From an uncultured Chloroflexota bacterium (GTDB lineage: Bacteria > Chloroflexota > Anaerolineae > Aggregatilineales > Phototrophicaceae), in the NCBI GenBank assembly GCA_937974245.1, contig CALJKV010000069.1, positions 86,593 through 150,592 of the forward strand: DNA of 64,000 nucleotides, read 5' to 3'. Within the stretch, counting starts at the first letter, position 1. Each line of letters starts with the position of its first letter. Positions 27,790-36,760 of this stretch are shown piece after piece. The notes under the pieces were generated by a model. That model had not been told where the DNA came from, made no database searches, and was given only the letters and a program-made list of their open reading frames with translations. Position numbers and translations under genes: made by a program.

Positions 27790-28623
27790 ATGATTGCTGC
27801 TCTATTAATCGCATTCCGCGAAGGCCTGGAAGCCGCCCTTATCGTCGGAATCGTGCTGAGTTTCTTGAATAAAATCGGGCAAAGCGCCTATCGCCTGTAT
27901 GTGTGGATCGGTGTTGGCGCGGCGGTACTCGCCAGCATCGTTTTGGCGGTAGCGATCCAGATAGTCGGGGCCGAACTTGAAGGTACCGCCGAACAGCTTT
28001 TTGAAGGAACGGCCATGCTGCTGGCAGTGGTCGTGCTGACCTGGATGATCTTCTGGATGCGCTACCAGTCCCGAACCATCAAATCCTCGCTTGAGCAGGA
28101 GGTGCAGGATGTCGTGCGCCAGGAACGCAAGTGGGGGCTGGTAGCCGTCACCTTCCTGGCTGTCTTCCGTGAAGGCGTGGAAACCGCCCTGTTTCTTTCG
28201 GCGGCAGCCTTTGCCACCGATGCGCTTAGCACACTGCTCGGCACGGCGATTGGCCTGGGACTCGCGGTGGGGGTTGGCTATCTTATCTATGCTTCAACTG
28301 TGCGCCTGAACATGCAGCGTTTCTTCCAGGTCACAAGTCTGCTGCTCCTGGTCTTCGCAGCGGGGTTGTTCGCACATGGCGTCCATGAACTGCAAGAAGC
28401 GGGCATTATCCCGGTGATAATCGAGCATGTGTGGAATATCAACCCGGTGCTGGACGAAAATTCTACCGTCGGGCAAATCCTGAAAACGCTGGTCGGCTAC
28501 AACGGCAACCCATCATTGCTGGAAGTCGTGGCCTACCTGGGCTACTGGGTGTTTGTGTTCTTCGGGGTGCGATGGTGGGTGGATCGCCGTGTCAACCGCG
28601 CTCTGATGCCTGCTGGGGCATAA
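27790..28623 (+). CDS. FTR1 family iron permease (EfeU-like)
   Basis: A 277-residue, seven-helix membrane protein. Two REGxE motifs are visible, AFREGLEAALIVGIVLSFL in helix 1 and AVFREGVETALFLSAAAFA in helix 4; these bind ferric or ferrous iron in the FTR1/EfeU family. ATG 27790 is used because family members start M-I-A-x-L-I; the upstream ATG 27766 would add eight polar residues. No EfeO or EfeB partner is adjacent. A terminator hairpin follows at 28657. Confidence 0.92.
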   Translation: MIAALLIAFREGLEAALIVGIVLSFLNKIGQSAYRLYVWIGVGAAVLASIVLAVAIQIVGAELEGTAEQLFEGTAMLLAVVVLTWMIFWMRYQSRTIKSSLEQEVQDVVRQERKWGLVAVTFLAVFREGVETALFLSAAAFATDALSTLLGTAIGLGLAVGVGYLIYASTVRLNMQRFFQVTSLLLLVFAAGLFAHGVHELQEAGIIPVIIEHVWNINPVLDENSTVGQILKTLVGYNGNPSLLEVVAYLGYWVFVFFGVRWWVDRRVNRALMPAGA

Positions 28624-28656
28624 CGGTTCATTCTAACAATCTAGTCGTGCTGTTTC

Positions 28657-28689
28657 AGTCCCCGGCGTCTCTGCGGGGGCTTTTCGTTT
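28657..28689 (+). terminator. Rho-independent terminator after FTR1 gene
   Basis: An 8-bp stem (AGTCCCCG / CGGGGGCT, one G-U pair) with an 8-9-base loop is followed by TTTTCGTTT. It lies 33 bases after the permease stop. Confidence 0.8.
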
Positions 28690-28860
28690 GGTATAGCGTA
28701 TGCTACTCCCTGGAACTTCAGACCCAGGATTCTCGTATAGGGTTATGAATGACCGGCCTGAACCACCCCTGGATAGGAAAACCGGTTGATTGCGCCAGAT
28801 GCTCGCCCGTCAACCGGCGATTTTTGATACAATGAACCCGTAAGCAGCAATGAGGAAGCT

Positions 28861-29658
28861 ATGACCGATAAACGCATCAGCCCGGATGACCTGCGCCGCC
28901 GGATTGAACAACGGTACGCAAAGCGTGGGGAGTTCGCCACACACCTGGTTATCTTTATCCTGGTAAATCTGTTCCTGACCGGGTTATGGGTATTTGCCGT
29001 CCCCGCTTTTGGGCTTCAATGGCTGCTGGCCTTCCCCTGGCCAATGGTGGTTGCCCTCGGTTGGGGCTCGGGACTCGCGGCTCATGGGCTTACGGTGTTC
29101 TATGAAGCCGGGCAGCCGGCTGTCCGGTTGGATCAGCGAGTAACCGATGAGATGGTTGAGCGTTATGGATACGACTGGCAAGCCACCGCGACGCAGGAGG
29201 AGTACCAGCAGGTACGCGCTATGCTGGAAAAGCCCCTCAATGAGCAGAAAGAGGTCGCAGATCACACGGCGGTCTTTATTATCATCAATATCATGCTGTG
29301 GTGGATGTGGGCACTGCTGCCCGGCTATATGCCGCCGGAGTGGACGGTGCTTCAGTTCCCCTGGCCGCTGCTGGTCACCCTCGGTTGGGGCATCGGATTC
29401 GTCGCCCATCTGATGACCGTGTATTTTAAGTCCGGTTTTTCAGCAGCAGGTCGTGAACGGGCGATCCAGCGCGAGATGGAACGGGTGTACGGAGCGTCAG
29501 AGAAGCCCAAGCGTCACGCTGCCCAGGGACAGCCCAAGCGCAAACGAGATCGCCTGGTACTCACCGACGACGGCGAACTGGTAGAAGTCGTCCCGGATGT
29601 CTATGGCGAGGAAGATGAAGATTACGACGAGAATCGTTCTTTGCGCCAGTCCGGTTAA
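28861..29658 (+). CDS. Tandem 2TM-domain membrane protein
   Basis: A 265-residue protein with two copies of the 2TM domain. Each has a short basic/acidic helix (RRRIEQRYAKRGEFATHLV; the second begins ...EKPLNEQKEVADHTAVFII) followed by two membrane helices and a W-G-x-G-x2-x2-H loop (LGWGSGLAAHGLTVF and LGWGIGFVAHLMTVY). The C-terminal tail (about 200-265) is charged, basic then acidic. 2TM domains occur in LytTR regulators and some kinases, but here no effector domain is attached. Function unknown. GAGGAAGCT precedes the ATG. Confidence 0.82.
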   Translation: MTDKRISPDDLRRRIEQRYAKRGEFATHLVIFILVNLFLTGLWVFAVPAFGLQWLLAFPWPMVVALGWGSGLAAHGLTVFYEAGQPAVRLDQRVTDEMVERYGYDWQATATQEEYQQVRAMLEKPLNEQKEVADHTAVFIIINIMLWWMWALLPGYMPPEWTVLQFPWPLLVTLGWGIGFVAHLMTVYFKSGFSAAGRERAIQREMERVYGASEKPKRHAAQGQPKRKRDRLVLTDDGELVEVVPDVYGEEDEDYDENRSLRQSG

Positions 29659-30034
29659 ACGGGCACCATCACAGGCACACGCAATACTATCGCCCGGCAG
29701 AAAGTATTTTCCGTGTCACCCCACACAACACCTTCTGAACGCCCTGTCTCGCAAAGAACCGGCGCTGTTCAACGTTTACGCATGAGCTGTGAATTTTGGA
29801 GTGGTTTTTCGGTGTGTGGTAATCAATCGCTGCTGTTCCCCGTAGAATAGAGCCAATGTCAGCCCATAAATTCAAATCATTTCCCAACCATCCTCACACC
29901 AACTTTTCGGTGACAGAGCCGCGTTTGTAAAGTCAGTTCCGCTATACTGTATAATAGAATATACATCTGTTAAAAATCCCTTTGATTGCAGTCAGTTATT
30001 TGACTGCGAACAGGGGTGGATTTGAGGAATAAGC
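29659..30034. other. Intergenic region with leader, 376 bases
   Basis: No gene is recognised. The right part holds a promoter (29926-29955) and a leader hairpin: GCAGTCA (29988-29994) pairs with TGACTGC (30001-30007) around a 6-base loop, ending 28 bases before the GTG start at 30035. The hairpin could affect translation of the paralogous pair downstream. Confidence 0.55.
29926..29955 (+). promoter_or_regulatory. Sigma-70-like promoter of the paralogous pair
   Basis: TTGTAA (29926-29931) and TATAAT (29950-29955) are separated by 18 bases, about 80 bases upstream of the GTG at 30035. Confidence 0.6.
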
Positions 30035-31381
30035 GTGGCAAAGACCGACACACCCAACTACCCCGATATTCTGGGCTATATTACCGGTGGCAACCGCCTC
30101 AACGTCAGTGTGGTGCAGGTGGCGATGGCGGTGCGCCCGCGTGTCGTCCGCGCCGGACAGGCTTTTGAGGCCGTTTTGCTGATCCAGAATGCCTCCGATG
30201 TTGAAGTGGATGTCAGTGTGCGGCTGCACCTGCCGGAACAAGATGCAAAAAAGAAGAAAGACCGCTTCATCACCAAGTCGGAACGCCTGGTAATCGGAAT
30301 GCGGGCGGCGGAGGTCGGCTATGTGAAGCTGCCCCTTTCCTCACTGCCCGATACCGCCGTGTTTGATGCCTATAAACTGGGGATGGAAGTCGAAGTCAAA
30401 CCGATGGCGAAGCCCCGCCGTATCCGCCAGGAAGCAGGCGGTGGTGAGGTCACGCTCGAATATCTGGCGGATAACAAAGTCACACAGTTGAATGATCTTA
30501 AGAAGTATCCTTTCTCTGTCGAAAAACGCGGCCTGCGCAGCACCATCCTGGAGGCCAGTTTCGGGCTGCTTTCGGCGCAGATCAGCAAGCTGGTTGACCT
30601 CAAACCGGGTTGGGTGAGCCTGTGGACGATCAGCGACCACCTGGATGATGGTATTCTCCTGGGACGCTACAAGGACGTGCTGGCGAAGCGCGTGCTGCCC
30701 AACATCACCGCGTCCAACCTGCTGGAACCACTCGAACAGGCCACCCTGAAACGGGTGACTGCCACCGGCTACCCGCTTGACCCGGTGGAAGCCCGTTATA
30801 TCACCAAACTCCTCCTCTTTATCCTGGCGATGGCTGCCCCAGCGGAGGATTCGTATGAACCGCTGGCACAGGAGCAATTCAATATCAATCCCTTAATGAA
30901 AAAAGACCTGACGGGTCAAGCCGTCACGCTGCCCGGTTGGTGCCGGGGCATTCTGCGCGGCCTTGATCGGGATGAGACAATCGCCCGTGACCCGGTACAG
31001 GCGCTGGCCGGGACACTCTACGATGAACTGGTGCGGGATGCGGTTTCACATGGATTCTATATTCTGCAAAAAGTCACCGGAGAGCAGTTGGGCAGCCAGG
31101 AAGATGTGCAGGCTTACGGCGAACGGCTGGTCGAGATGATGAAGAGCGGCAAGCCGAAACTGTCCTTTAACGATGTCTACCTGCCACTCACCCTGGCGGG
31201 CATCGTCCTGTATGATCGTTTCCCTCGCGATGGTGAACGGGTATCCGATACCCTGGTGGAAATTGCCGAAGTGTTTAGCCAGCGCCGCGCCACCGAACAA
31301 GATGAAGATAATGAACCCGTCTTTAGAATAGCCGTACCCTTGCTCGATAGGTTATTGAAGAAGTACGGATACGAATTATGA
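30035..31381 (+). CDS. Uncharacterised protein, paralogue A
   Basis: A 448-residue cytosolic protein of no recognised family. The first ~125 residues look like a beta-sandwich: PDILGYITGGNRLNVSVVQV, then VRAGQAFEAVLLIQNASDVE. The remaining ~320 residues are mainly helical with an LPLTLAGIVLYDRFPRDGER segment near the C-terminus. The next gene repeats this plan, with YPDVLGTVTGGKRISMDKLQ and FVYLPLVLAGVVVNQI, so the two are paralogues and may form a heteromer. Start GTG has GAGGAATAAGC upstream. The stop overlaps the next start by four bases (ATGA). Confidence 0.78.
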   Translation: MAKTDTPNYPDILGYITGGNRLNVSVVQVAMAVRPRVVRAGQAFEAVLLIQNASDVEVDVSVRLHLPEQDAKKKKDRFITKSERLVIGMRAAEVGYVKLPLSSLPDTAVFDAYKLGMEVEVKPMAKPRRIRQEAGGGEVTLEYLADNKVTQLNDLKKYPFSVEKRGLRSTILEASFGLLSAQISKLVDLKPGWVSLWTISDHLDDGILLGRYKDVLAKRVLPNITASNLLEPLEQATLKRVTATGYPLDPVEARYITKLLLFILAMAAPAEDSYEPLAQEQFNINPLMKKDLTGQAVTLPGWCRGILRGLDRDETIARDPVQALAGTLYDELVRDAVSHGFYILQKVTGEQLGSQEDVQAYGERLVEMMKSGKPKLSFNDVYLPLTLAGIVLYDRFPRDGERVSDTLVEIAEVFSQRRATEQDEDNEPVFRIAVPLLDRLLKKYGYEL

Positions 31382-32664
31382 ACGCAAATGACAACATGCC
31401 CCTTTACCCGGATGTCCTTGGCACAGTGACCGGGGGCAAGCGAATCAGCATGGATAAACTCCAGGTCGCGGCGGGCATTTTCCCGCAGCGTACCTACATC
31501 AATCAACCGATTGAGGTGATTTTGATTCTGCAAAATATGCTCGATCAGAATATGCAGATCAAAGTCGGTATCCAACTCCCCAATGAGGACAAAAAAGGCC
31601 ACCCGGTAGTGATAGACATCCCCAAAAAAACCATTTCATTGGGGATACGCGCCGGGGAAGTGGGGGTACTGCGTATTCCTATCGTGCCGCAGCCGCCGAC
31701 CCAGCCCGGCACGGGTTTTCCGGTACGACTCGCTGTGCGCTATCGTACCCCTGGAGAAGGCGGTTTTATCCGTCCACCGTCCGGGGGTGCGCCACCTTCG
31801 GTCCTGAGCATTTCGCCTTTTAAACTCCAGGCGCTGCGTGAAGTCGCCTTTGATGCCCATACCTGGAACCAATCGGCGGAGATTATCACGACCTACTTTG
31901 ATATTGCGCCCAAACGGATCCCCCCGCTTGCCCAGGATTTGCAGTCGCGTTACGAAAGCCTGTGGACACATGAGGAAATGGCGGAGGAACGCGAACTGGT
32001 GCAGGCCAAGCGCCAGAATGCCCAGCGCGTCGCCACCGGGTTGACTCGCGCCAGCGTATACGAACCTCTGTGGCGCGAGGTTGATGACCGCTTCGCCCGC
32101 AGCGGCACTCCGCTTCATCCCGGCGAAGCGATGGCGATTGCCAAGATTCTGACCTACACCCTGGACGAAGGCCTGGAGCTTGAACCAGGGTTTGCGATGG
32201 AGGAAAGCCGCTGGTTTGTGACGCTGTGCCAGGTACTGGCCCATGACGACAGGCTGGAGGACATGGAGCGCGGCGCATTAGCGGTCAAGTATCTGTTTGA
32301 CGCCGCCCTCTACGACGCTATTCTGCTTGGTTTCTCAATCATTCAGCCCAAAGTGCGAGAAGACCTGGGGACGAATTCTGAGCGCAGAAATTACGCCAAC
32401 CGGGTGCTGGGCTGGCTGGCCGGGCATATCGAAAGTGACCTCAGCTTCGTCTACCTGCCGCTGGTGCTGGCCGGGGTGGTGGTCAACCAGATTGTCACCA
32501 ACAAGAACGATAACCCCTGGGTGACGCTGGACGAACTGCGGGAAGCCCGCCGAGGTCGTGAACGCCTGGTTTCCGGCGAAGCGCAGGCCATTTTCCACAT
32601 GCTGGACGATCTCTTGGACGCCGCTGATGACAGCCTGCGCCGTTCCCGTGTACCGCGCCCGTAA
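31378..32664 (+). CDS. Uncharacterised protein, paralogue B
   Basis: A 428-residue protein homologous in layout to its upstream neighbour: N-terminal beta-rich module (about 1-125, including NQPIEVILILQNMLDQNMQI) and a helical C-terminal two-thirds ending in a highly charged tail (RRGRERLVSGEAQ, DDLLDAADDSLRRSR). No membrane segment, metal site or nucleotide-binding loop is seen. It is translationally coupled to paralogue A (ATGA), which points to a stoichiometric complex. No function can be assigned. Confidence 0.78.
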   Translation: MNANDNMPLYPDVLGTVTGGKRISMDKLQVAAGIFPQRTYINQPIEVILILQNMLDQNMQIKVGIQLPNEDKKGHPVVIDIPKKTISLGIRAGEVGVLRIPIVPQPPTQPGTGFPVRLAVRYRTPGEGGFIRPPSGGAPPSVLSISPFKLQALREVAFDAHTWNQSAEIITTYFDIAPKRIPPLAQDLQSRYESLWTHEEMAEERELVQAKRQNAQRVATGLTRASVYEPLWREVDDRFARSGTPLHPGEAMAIAKILTYTLDEGLELEPGFAMEESRWFVTLCQVLAHDDRLEDMERGALAVKYLFDAALYDAILLGFSIIQPKVREDLGTNSERRNYANRVLGWLAGHIESDLSFVYLPLVLAGVVVNQIVTNKNDNPWVTLDELREARRGRERLVSGEAQAIFHMLDDLLDAADDSLRRSRVPRP

Positions 32665-32710
32665 ATCCCTGATTGTCGCGTAAAAACTTCTGATAAGTTG
32701 AGGCGCAAGT

Positions 32711-33055
32711 ATGACTCGCAAAGATGGGTTGGCACTCGAATTGACGCTCCTGTTTGGCGCACTGCTGGGCTATATTGACCTCAACAGCAGCGAGGTTTTC
32801 CTGCCAATGGCGTGCTTGCTGCTGTTTGCCTTCACGCTTGGTGCCTTCCAGCCCAAAGCGGCCTGGCGTTGGGGACTGCTGATCGGCCTGAGCGTACCGG
32901 CTGCCTATGGGGTTGCTTCCCTGACGCAGCTTCCCCCCAGTGACGCGCCGGCCCAACCACTCACACTGGTAGTACTGGTGATCCCCGCGCTGTCAGCGGC
33001 CTATGCCGGCGTCCTGGCGAACCATTTAAGCCAGGCGGCCTCTTCAACTCCCTGA
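32711..33055 (+). CDS. Small membrane protein, three to four helices
   Basis: A 114-residue hydrophobic protein with helices at about 8-27, 30-48, 52-70 and 85-105, and no recognised motif. It follows the paralogous pair by 46 bases on the same strand and could be its membrane partner. It is convergent with the methyltransferase gene, whose stop is 25 bases away. Confidence 0.65.
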   Translation: MTRKDGLALELTLLFGALLGYIDLNSSEVFLPMACLLLFAFTLGAFQPKAAWRWGLLIGLSVPAAYGVASLTQLPPSDAPAQPLTLVVLVIPALSAAYAGVLANHLSQAASSTP

Positions 33056-33079
33056 AAATGCTGGCTTTAGAGAGCCTGC

Positions 33080-34171
33080 TCAACGCTCCGGCACATTCCG
33101 GCGGTAGCGGCGGCGCAGCGTATCCAGGCGGGTCGTCTCCCCCGTAGCCGGGTCAACCACCGACCAGTGCGCCCATCCGTTGCACGATGGCGTCTGCTTG
33201 AGGTACGCTCCGACCCGGTGAATCGAGCCGGTAATGCCGTCCGCCTGGATGGTGCCATCCGCCAGCACAATAGCGGTGACGACGGGTTTATCCAGCGTAA
33301 GTGTCTGGCCGGGCTGCAAGTACCCCGCCTCCAGCAGGTTCTTAAATGGCACGCGCGGCGGTTTATCCTGCGACGAGGCTTGCAGCAGCGGGTCATCAGC
33401 CGGAAATGGCTGCACTGCTTCTAAGCGGCGGCGGGCAGCAGCCACGTATACCGGGTCGCGCTCAATCCCGGCGTAATGGCGATGCAGTTTTTTGGCAACA
33501 GCGGCAGTTGTCCCGCTCCCCATGAACGGGTCGAATACCATGTCACCGGGGACACTGCTGGCGAAGATGATGCGTTCCAGCAGGGCTTCCGGCTTCTGCG
33601 TTGAGTGCAGTTTCTTGCCGTCAACATCTTTCAACCGTTCTTCCCCCCCGCACACCGGAATTGTCCACACACTGCCTAGCTGTTTGTCCTGGTTGTAGCG
33701 TTTCATGTCGTGATGGTTGAAGGTGTAGCGCCCGGCTTGCTCGCGTTTGGCCCAGATGACGAACTCTACGTCATTTTTCAGCCGTGAGCCGCGAAAGTTC
33801 GGCATCGCGTTCGGTTTAAACCAGGTGACGACATTCAGAATCCAGTAGCCCAGGTCTTGCATGATCGCCCCGACGCGGAAAATGTTGTGATACGTGCCGG
33901 ATACCCAGATTGTCCCGGTGGGCTTCAGGATGCGCCGGGCTGCATCTAGCCATGCCCCCGTGAAGGCGTCATAGGCGGCCAGGCTGTCAAACTGATCCCA
34001 GGCGTCGTCTACGGCATCCACCCGTGTCAGGTTAGGCCGCCACAGTTCCTGCTGCAATTGCAGGTTATAGGGCGGGTCGGCAAAAATCAGGTCAACACAC
34101 GCTTCCGGCAGTTCCGGCAATATCGCCAGCGTGTCGCCCTGGAGAATAGTATCCAGCGGTAATTCCATCAT
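33080..34171 (-). CDS. Beta-class N6-adenine DNA methyltransferase (CcrM/HinfI-like)
   Basis: A 363-residue site-specific DNA methyltransferase with beta-class motif order: catalytic motif IV ADPPYNLQLQQELW near residue 30, then the target-recognition region, then AdoMet motif I VFDPFMGSGTTAAVAKKL near 215. A C-terminal extension (about 270-345; AGYLQPGQTLTLDKPV, then GSIHRVGAYLKQTP and GWAHW) matches the DNA-binding module of CcrM-type enzymes. These usually methylate adenine in GANTC, though the site here is not proven. No restriction enzyme is adjacent, so it looks like an orphan, possibly regulatory, methylase. Confidence 0.88.
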   Translation of the reverse strand: MMELPLDTILQGDTLAILPELPEACVDLIFADPPYNLQLQQELWRPNLTRVDAVDDAWDQFDSLAAYDAFTGAWLDAARRILKPTGTIWVSGTYHNIFRVGAIMQDLGYWILNVVTWFKPNAMPNFRGSRLKNDVEFVIWAKREQAGRYTFNHHDMKRYNQDKQLGSVWTIPVCGGEERLKDVDGKKLHSTQKPEALLERIIFASSVPGDMVFDPFMGSGTTAAVAKKLHRHYAGIERDPVYVAAARRRLEAVQPFPADDPLLQASSQDKPPRVPFKNLLEAGYLQPGQTLTLDKPVVTAIVLADGTIQADGITGSIHRVGAYLKQTPSCNGWAHWSVVDPATGETTRLDTLRRRYRRNVPER

Positions 34172-34238
34172 GATGATTCATTCCATGTTCGCATATCTGC
34201 GCTATTAGGCACGATGATGCGGGATGATGCAGGATTTC

Positions 34239-34291
34239 TGTAGGGACAGGTTTCTGCCTGTCCGGTAGACGCCCAGAAGGGCATCCCTACA
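34239..34291. repeat. 53-bp MITE-like palindromic repeat
   Basis: Terminal inverted repeats TGTAGGGA (34239-34246) and TCCCTACA (34284-34291) enclose two inner hairpins, GGACAGG/CCTGTCC (34244-34263) and GCCC/GGGC (34271-34282). It lies in the gap between the divergent methyltransferase and glycosyltransferase genes. It has no coding capacity and resembles the smaller palindrome at 22546. Confidence 0.65.
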
Positions 34292-34468
34292 AATGACAAT
34301 CTCCGTGTTCATCTTTCAAGCACATTGTTGTGCAGCTACATGCCCCTCAAGACTCAGCACTGGTCATTATCCCTTACCCACAGGGTACGTGCAACCAGAC
34401 ACCGCGACTTCCGGTGAGCTGGCGTGTTCTAATACAGGAAACCAACCACCACCAGGGAACTGTCGTCC

Positions 34469-35602
34469 ATGCGTGTCGCACTGTTTACCGAAACCTTCCT
34501 GCCCAAAATTGATGGTATCGTCACCGTGATCTGCCTGCTGCTCGACCACCTGACCGAGCGCGGAATTGAGACGGTGATCGTCGCCCCCAAAATGGGCGTC
34601 ACCCACTACAGACGGACGCCAATCATCGGTGTGCCGGGTGTGACTCTGCCGCTCTACCCGGAACTCAAAGTCGGCCCGCCAACGCTCTCCACGTATCGTC
34701 AGCTCAAGGACTTTGACCCGGACATCGCCCACTTTATCCACCCGGCGCTCATCGGTGGCGCGGGTATGCTCATGGCGAAACACCTGGACATCCCAACCGT
34801 TGCATCATTCCACCTCGATATTTCACGGCTGGTGCATCACTTCAACCTGGGGTTCATCGAGCCGGTCACGGACTGGCTGACGCGCTTCATGTTCAACCAG
34901 GCGGACTACACCCTCGCCCCATCCCGTCTTATCCAGCAGGATATGCTCGCGCTGGGTGTGAAGGATGTCGGGTTGTGGCGGCGCGGCGTGGATGCAGACC
35001 GTTTCAACCCCCGCTTTTACAGTGATGCCATGCGCCACACGCTCTCTGACGGTCATCCTGATGACGTGGTGTTGCTCTATGTGGGGCGGCTTTCCGACGA
35101 GAAGCAGCTTGACCACCTGCGTCCTATCCTGGAGCAAGTGCCGGGGACGCGGCTGGGGTTGGTAGGCGATGGCCCCGCCCGCGAGAGCCTGGAACGCCAC
35201 TTCGCCGGGACGAACACGCACTTCATGGGTTACATGCAGGGCGAGGCGCTCTCCCAGGCCTACGCCAGCGCCGATATTTTCGTGTTTCCTTCGGCTTTAG
35301 AGACCTTCGGCCTGGTCGTCGTCGAGGCGATGGCCGCCGGGCTGCCGGTAGTGGCCTCACGGGTCGGCGGTGTAACCGATGTGGTACAGGAAGGCCGTAC
35401 CGGGTATACTTTTGACTCTGGTGACATCCCGGCATTGGTCGAAGGCGTGCGCCGGATTGCTGCCAACCGCGAACGCATTGCGCAGATGGGGCTTGACGCC
35501 CGCGCCTTTGCCGAGACGCAGACCTGGCCGACCATGATGGACGAGGTGATTGACCTCTACGCCCGCCTCATCGCTGCCCGCCAGGAAGAGCAGGCAGCCT
35601 AG
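34469..35602 (+). CDS. Family 4 glycosyltransferase (MgtA/PimB-like GT-B)
   Basis: A 377-residue GT-B enzyme. The N-terminal domain starts MRVALFTETFLPKIDGIV, typical of GDP-mannose-dependent alpha-mannosyltransferases and sulfoquinovosyl/glycolipid transferases. The C-terminal domain has LYVGRLSDEKQLD and the EX7E sugar-nucleotide motif in ALETFGLVVVEAMAAGLPVV. It would add a hexose to a lipid or glycan at the cytoplasmic membrane face. rlmN follows on the same strand after about 105 bases. Confidence 0.9.
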   Translation: MRVALFTETFLPKIDGIVTVICLLLDHLTERGIETVIVAPKMGVTHYRRTPIIGVPGVTLPLYPELKVGPPTLSTYRQLKDFDPDIAHFIHPALIGGAGMLMAKHLDIPTVASFHLDISRLVHHFNLGFIEPVTDWLTRFMFNQADYTLAPSRLIQQDMLALGVKDVGLWRRGVDADRFNPRFYSDAMRHTLSDGHPDDVVLLYVGRLSDEKQLDHLRPILEQVPGTRLGLVGDGPARESLERHFAGTNTHFMGYMQGEALSQAYASADIFVFPSALETFGLVVVEAMAAGLPVVASRVGGVTDVVQEGRTGYTFDSGDIPALVEGVRRIAANRERIAQMGLDARAFAETQTWPTMMDEVIDLYARLIAARQEEQAA

Positions 35603-35668
35603 ATAAGGCTTGCGTAACCCATACTAATGCTTAACCACTGCCGCCCGCTGCCTCATCGAGAACCACCA

Positions 35669-35706
35669 ACTGACGACTGAAAACCGAGAACTGAGAACTG
35701 ACGACT
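35669..35706 (+). repeat. Short degenerate ACTGA/GAACTGA repeats
   Basis: The 38 bases just before rlmN are built from imperfect copies of ACTGA-cgA/GAACTGA (AACTGACGACTGAAAACC then GAGAACTGAGAACTGACGAC). No clear ribosome site is left before the rlmN ATG at 35708. Confidence 0.5.
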
Positions 35707-35707
35707 C

Positions 35708-36760
35708 ATGATAAACCTATACGCATTAACTCTGGACGCGCTGGCCGAACTGCTGGCGGGCTGGGGTGAACCAAAGTTCCGCGCCGGGCAGGTATGGAGC
35801 TGGCTGTACGAGGGGCTGGTCTCATCATTTGACGAGATGACTAACCTGCCCAAAGGATTGCGGGAACGACTCGCGGCGGAAACCACACTGGGCGTGCTGG
35901 AAGTCGCCGCCGAACAGTCGAGCCGCGACGGGACGGCCAAAAGACTCTACCGCCTGCACGACGGTCAGTTGATCGAATCGGTGCTGATGCTCTATGACGA
36001 TGACCGGCGGACGGCCTGTATTTCCACCCAGGCCGGGTGCGCGATGGGCTGCGTCTTCTGCGCTACCGGGCAGATGGGTTTCGCCCGCCACCTGAGCGCC
36101 GCCGAGATTTTCGAGCAGGCCTTGCGCTTCGCCCGTGACCTCAAGTCCGAAAATGACCGCCTGAGCAATGTCGTGCTGATGGGCATGGGCGAGCCATTCC
36201 ATAATTACGATGCTTCGCTGAAAGCCATCCGCCGGTTGATGAGTGAGTTGGGCATTGGGGCGCGGCATATCACCGTCAGTACCGTCGGCCTCGTGCCCCA
36301 GATTCGCCGCTTTGCCGAGGAAGGCCTACAGGTCAAGCTGGCGATCAGCCTGCACGCCGCCACCGACGGCGAACGCGGGGCGCTGCTGCCGGTCAACAAA
36401 CGCTGGCCGGTGGCCGAACTGCTGGATACCTGCCGTTATTACGTCGATAAGACCGGGCGGCGCATCACTTTTGAATGGGCGCTCATCCACAAAGAGAACG
36501 ACACGCCGCAGCAAGCCCACGCGCTGGGGGCGCTCCTCAAGGGGCTGATGTGCCACGTCAACCTGATCCCCCTCAACCCGACAGCCGAATACGCTCACGG
36601 CCCTTCGGCGGCGGATCGCATCGAGGCGTTTATCGCTGTTTTAGGGGAATACGGCGTGAGCGCGACGGTGCGCGTCCGGCGTGGCATTGATATTGACGCG
36701 GGCTGCGGACAACTCAAAGCCAGCGTGCTGCATTCGGGAGATGCCGAGCCAGGGTTGTAG
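35708..36760 (+). CDS. rlmN: 23S rRNA (adenine-2503-C2)-methyltransferase
   Basis: A 350-residue radical-SAM methylase that modifies A2503 of 23S rRNA (and A37 of some tRNAs). The [4Fe-4S] cluster motif CX3CX2C is Cys111, Cys115 and Cys118 (QAGCAMGCVFCATGQMGF). NVVLMGMGEPFHNYD is the family GMGEP motif, and a C-terminal catalytic Cys lies in DIDAGCGQLKA (Cys333). Length fits RlmN. Its TAG stop directly abuts the stop of the convergent DUF4013 gene (TAGCTA). It lies after the glycosyltransferase with no visible promoter between. Confidence 0.95.
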   Translation: MINLYALTLDALAELLAGWGEPKFRAGQVWSWLYEGLVSSFDEMTNLPKGLRERLAAETTLGVLEVAAEQSSRDGTAKRLYRLHDGQLIESVLMLYDDDRRTACISTQAGCAMGCVFCATGQMGFARHLSAAEIFEQALRFARDLKSENDRLSNVVLMGMGEPFHNYDASLKAIRRLMSELGIGARHITVSTVGLVPQIRRFAEEGLQVKLAISLHAATDGERGALLPVNKRWPVAELLDTCRYYVDKTGRRITFEWALIHKENDTPQQAHALGALLKGLMCHVNLIPLNPTAEYAHGPSAADRIEAFIAVLGEYGVSATVRVRRGIDIDAGCGQLKASVLHSGDAEPGL

